From Paludibacter sp. (GTDB taxonomy: Bacteria; Bacteroidota; Bacteroidia; Bacteroidales; Paludibacteraceae): a stretch of DNA of 64,000 bases. The stretch covers positions 124,001-188,000 of the forward strand of contig JANJVQ010000029.1 of assembly GCA_024710005.1 (NCBI GenBank). Reading direction: 5' to 3'. This document shows positions 63,624-64,000 of the stretch, in pieces. A model generated the notes under the pieces. The model searched no databases. It was not told the DNA's origin and saw only the letters and a program-made list of their open reading frames with translations. Position numbers and translations under genes: made by a program. Numbering within the stretch: the stretch's first letter is position 1; every line of letters begins with the position of its first letter.

Positions 63624-64000
63624 ATGAACATTCAAGAGTTTATTAACTTTGTAAGAGATTTTGATTTTGATTCAAATCTAACTTACGTAAGAGAATTTTA
63701 TATCGAAAAAAAAATTGATTTGAAGGAGTTTGAACGAATACTTATTAAATCTGATTTTGATAAATATCTGGGGTTAATACTATTGTATTTCTATAAATTA
63801 GAAAATACTCCAAATCGACTTCTTAAATTGAAGGAAATAATTGAAAATCAAAAAAAACATAGAATTGAAGATTATCCAAAACAACATAAAAAGGCTCAAA
63901 TTCTAAAATTATTAAGAGAAACACATTATGATAAAATTGATATAAAAATAACAAGTCCTATCAATTCAATAACAATTAAAGATTATGAAATTTTGAATGT
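63624..64000 (+). CDS. hypothetical protein, C-terminus beyond the window
   Basis: An open frame from an ATG at 63624 to the end of the window, at least 125 residues, no stop. It starts MNIQEFINFVRDFDFDSN and is rich in Lys, Ile, Asn and Glu; helices are likely and no membrane segment or signal is visible. The ATG comes four bases after the recombinase stop, so co-transcription with it is likely. No family recognised. Probably cargo of the integrated element. Confidence 0.6.
   Translation, partial: MNIQEFINFVRDFDFDSNLTYVREFYIEKKIDLKEFERILIKSDFDKYLGLILLYFYKLENTPNRLLKLKEIIENQKKHRIEDYPKQHKKAQILKLLRETHYDKIDIKITSPINSITIKDYEILN

Overview
The window reads as a chromosomal segment of a Bacteroidota bacterium, most likely order Bacteroidales. 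The reasons are the promoters (TTTG or TTG, a spacer of about 20 bases, then TAnnTTTG), a ribosomal protein cluster without tuf between fusA and rpsJ, L17 and S3 with charged or Arg/Gly-rich tails, an HU-like/DUF4469 protein, Ser-type sulfatase chemistry, many lipoprotein signals, and Rhs-type polymorphic toxin pieces. I cannot place it to genus.

Layout. 1-4.5 kb: tail of a LytTR response regulator, a CPBP membrane protease, a secreted alpha/beta hydrolase and penicillin-binding protein 1A. 4.5-10.3 kb (minus): the pyruvate dehydrogenase operon, reading aceE, E2, E3. 10.6-13.7 kb: a TIGR02757 protein, then about 1.5 kb without a convincing gene. That stretch holds a strong minus-strand promoter and a matching minus-strand terminator about 1.15 kb apart (candidate large non-coding RNA), DnaA-box-like sites, and three palindromes at exact 23-bp spacing beside an HU/DUF4469 gene. 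14.3-33.1 kb (minus): one long str-S10-spc-alpha ribosomal cluster from rpsL to rplQ, including fusA, secY, map, infA and rpoA. 33.2-36.9 kb: 3-methyladenine glycosylase, DUF3467, CorA and RmuC.

36.9-43.1 kb is an accessory island of five orphan Rhs C-terminal cassettes. Each is a truncated Rhs core or toxin tail followed closely by a candidate immunity gene. Several are broken, two carry HExxH-like or HExxxH metallopeptidase motifs, and several immunity candidates are exported, lipidated or membrane-bound. A seven-unit palindrome array with exact 22-bp period follows and shares half-sites with the array at 12.8 kb.

43.5-58.1 kb is mostly core or envelope metabolism: an outer-membrane barrel, murF, a coiled-coil membrane protein, a LutB-like protein, an FKBP lipoprotein, a TPM/LemA pair, an aldo/keto reductase, a Rieske-like lipoprotein, a glycosyltransferase with a surface-antigen barrel, Fur/PerR, malate dehydrogenase, a Na+/H+ antiporter and DUF2147. 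58.2-62.1 kb holds a short candidate sRNA, a sugar-phosphate transferase, and a divergent sulfatase/enolase-superfamily pair. At 62.08 kb a fragment matching the 3' end of a tRNA-Leu, followed by a tyrosine recombinase, marks the left edge of an integrated element that runs past the end of the window.

Dispersed intergenic repeats (28-bp palindromes, a 34-bp inverted-repeat element, REP-like units) lie in operon spacers throughout.
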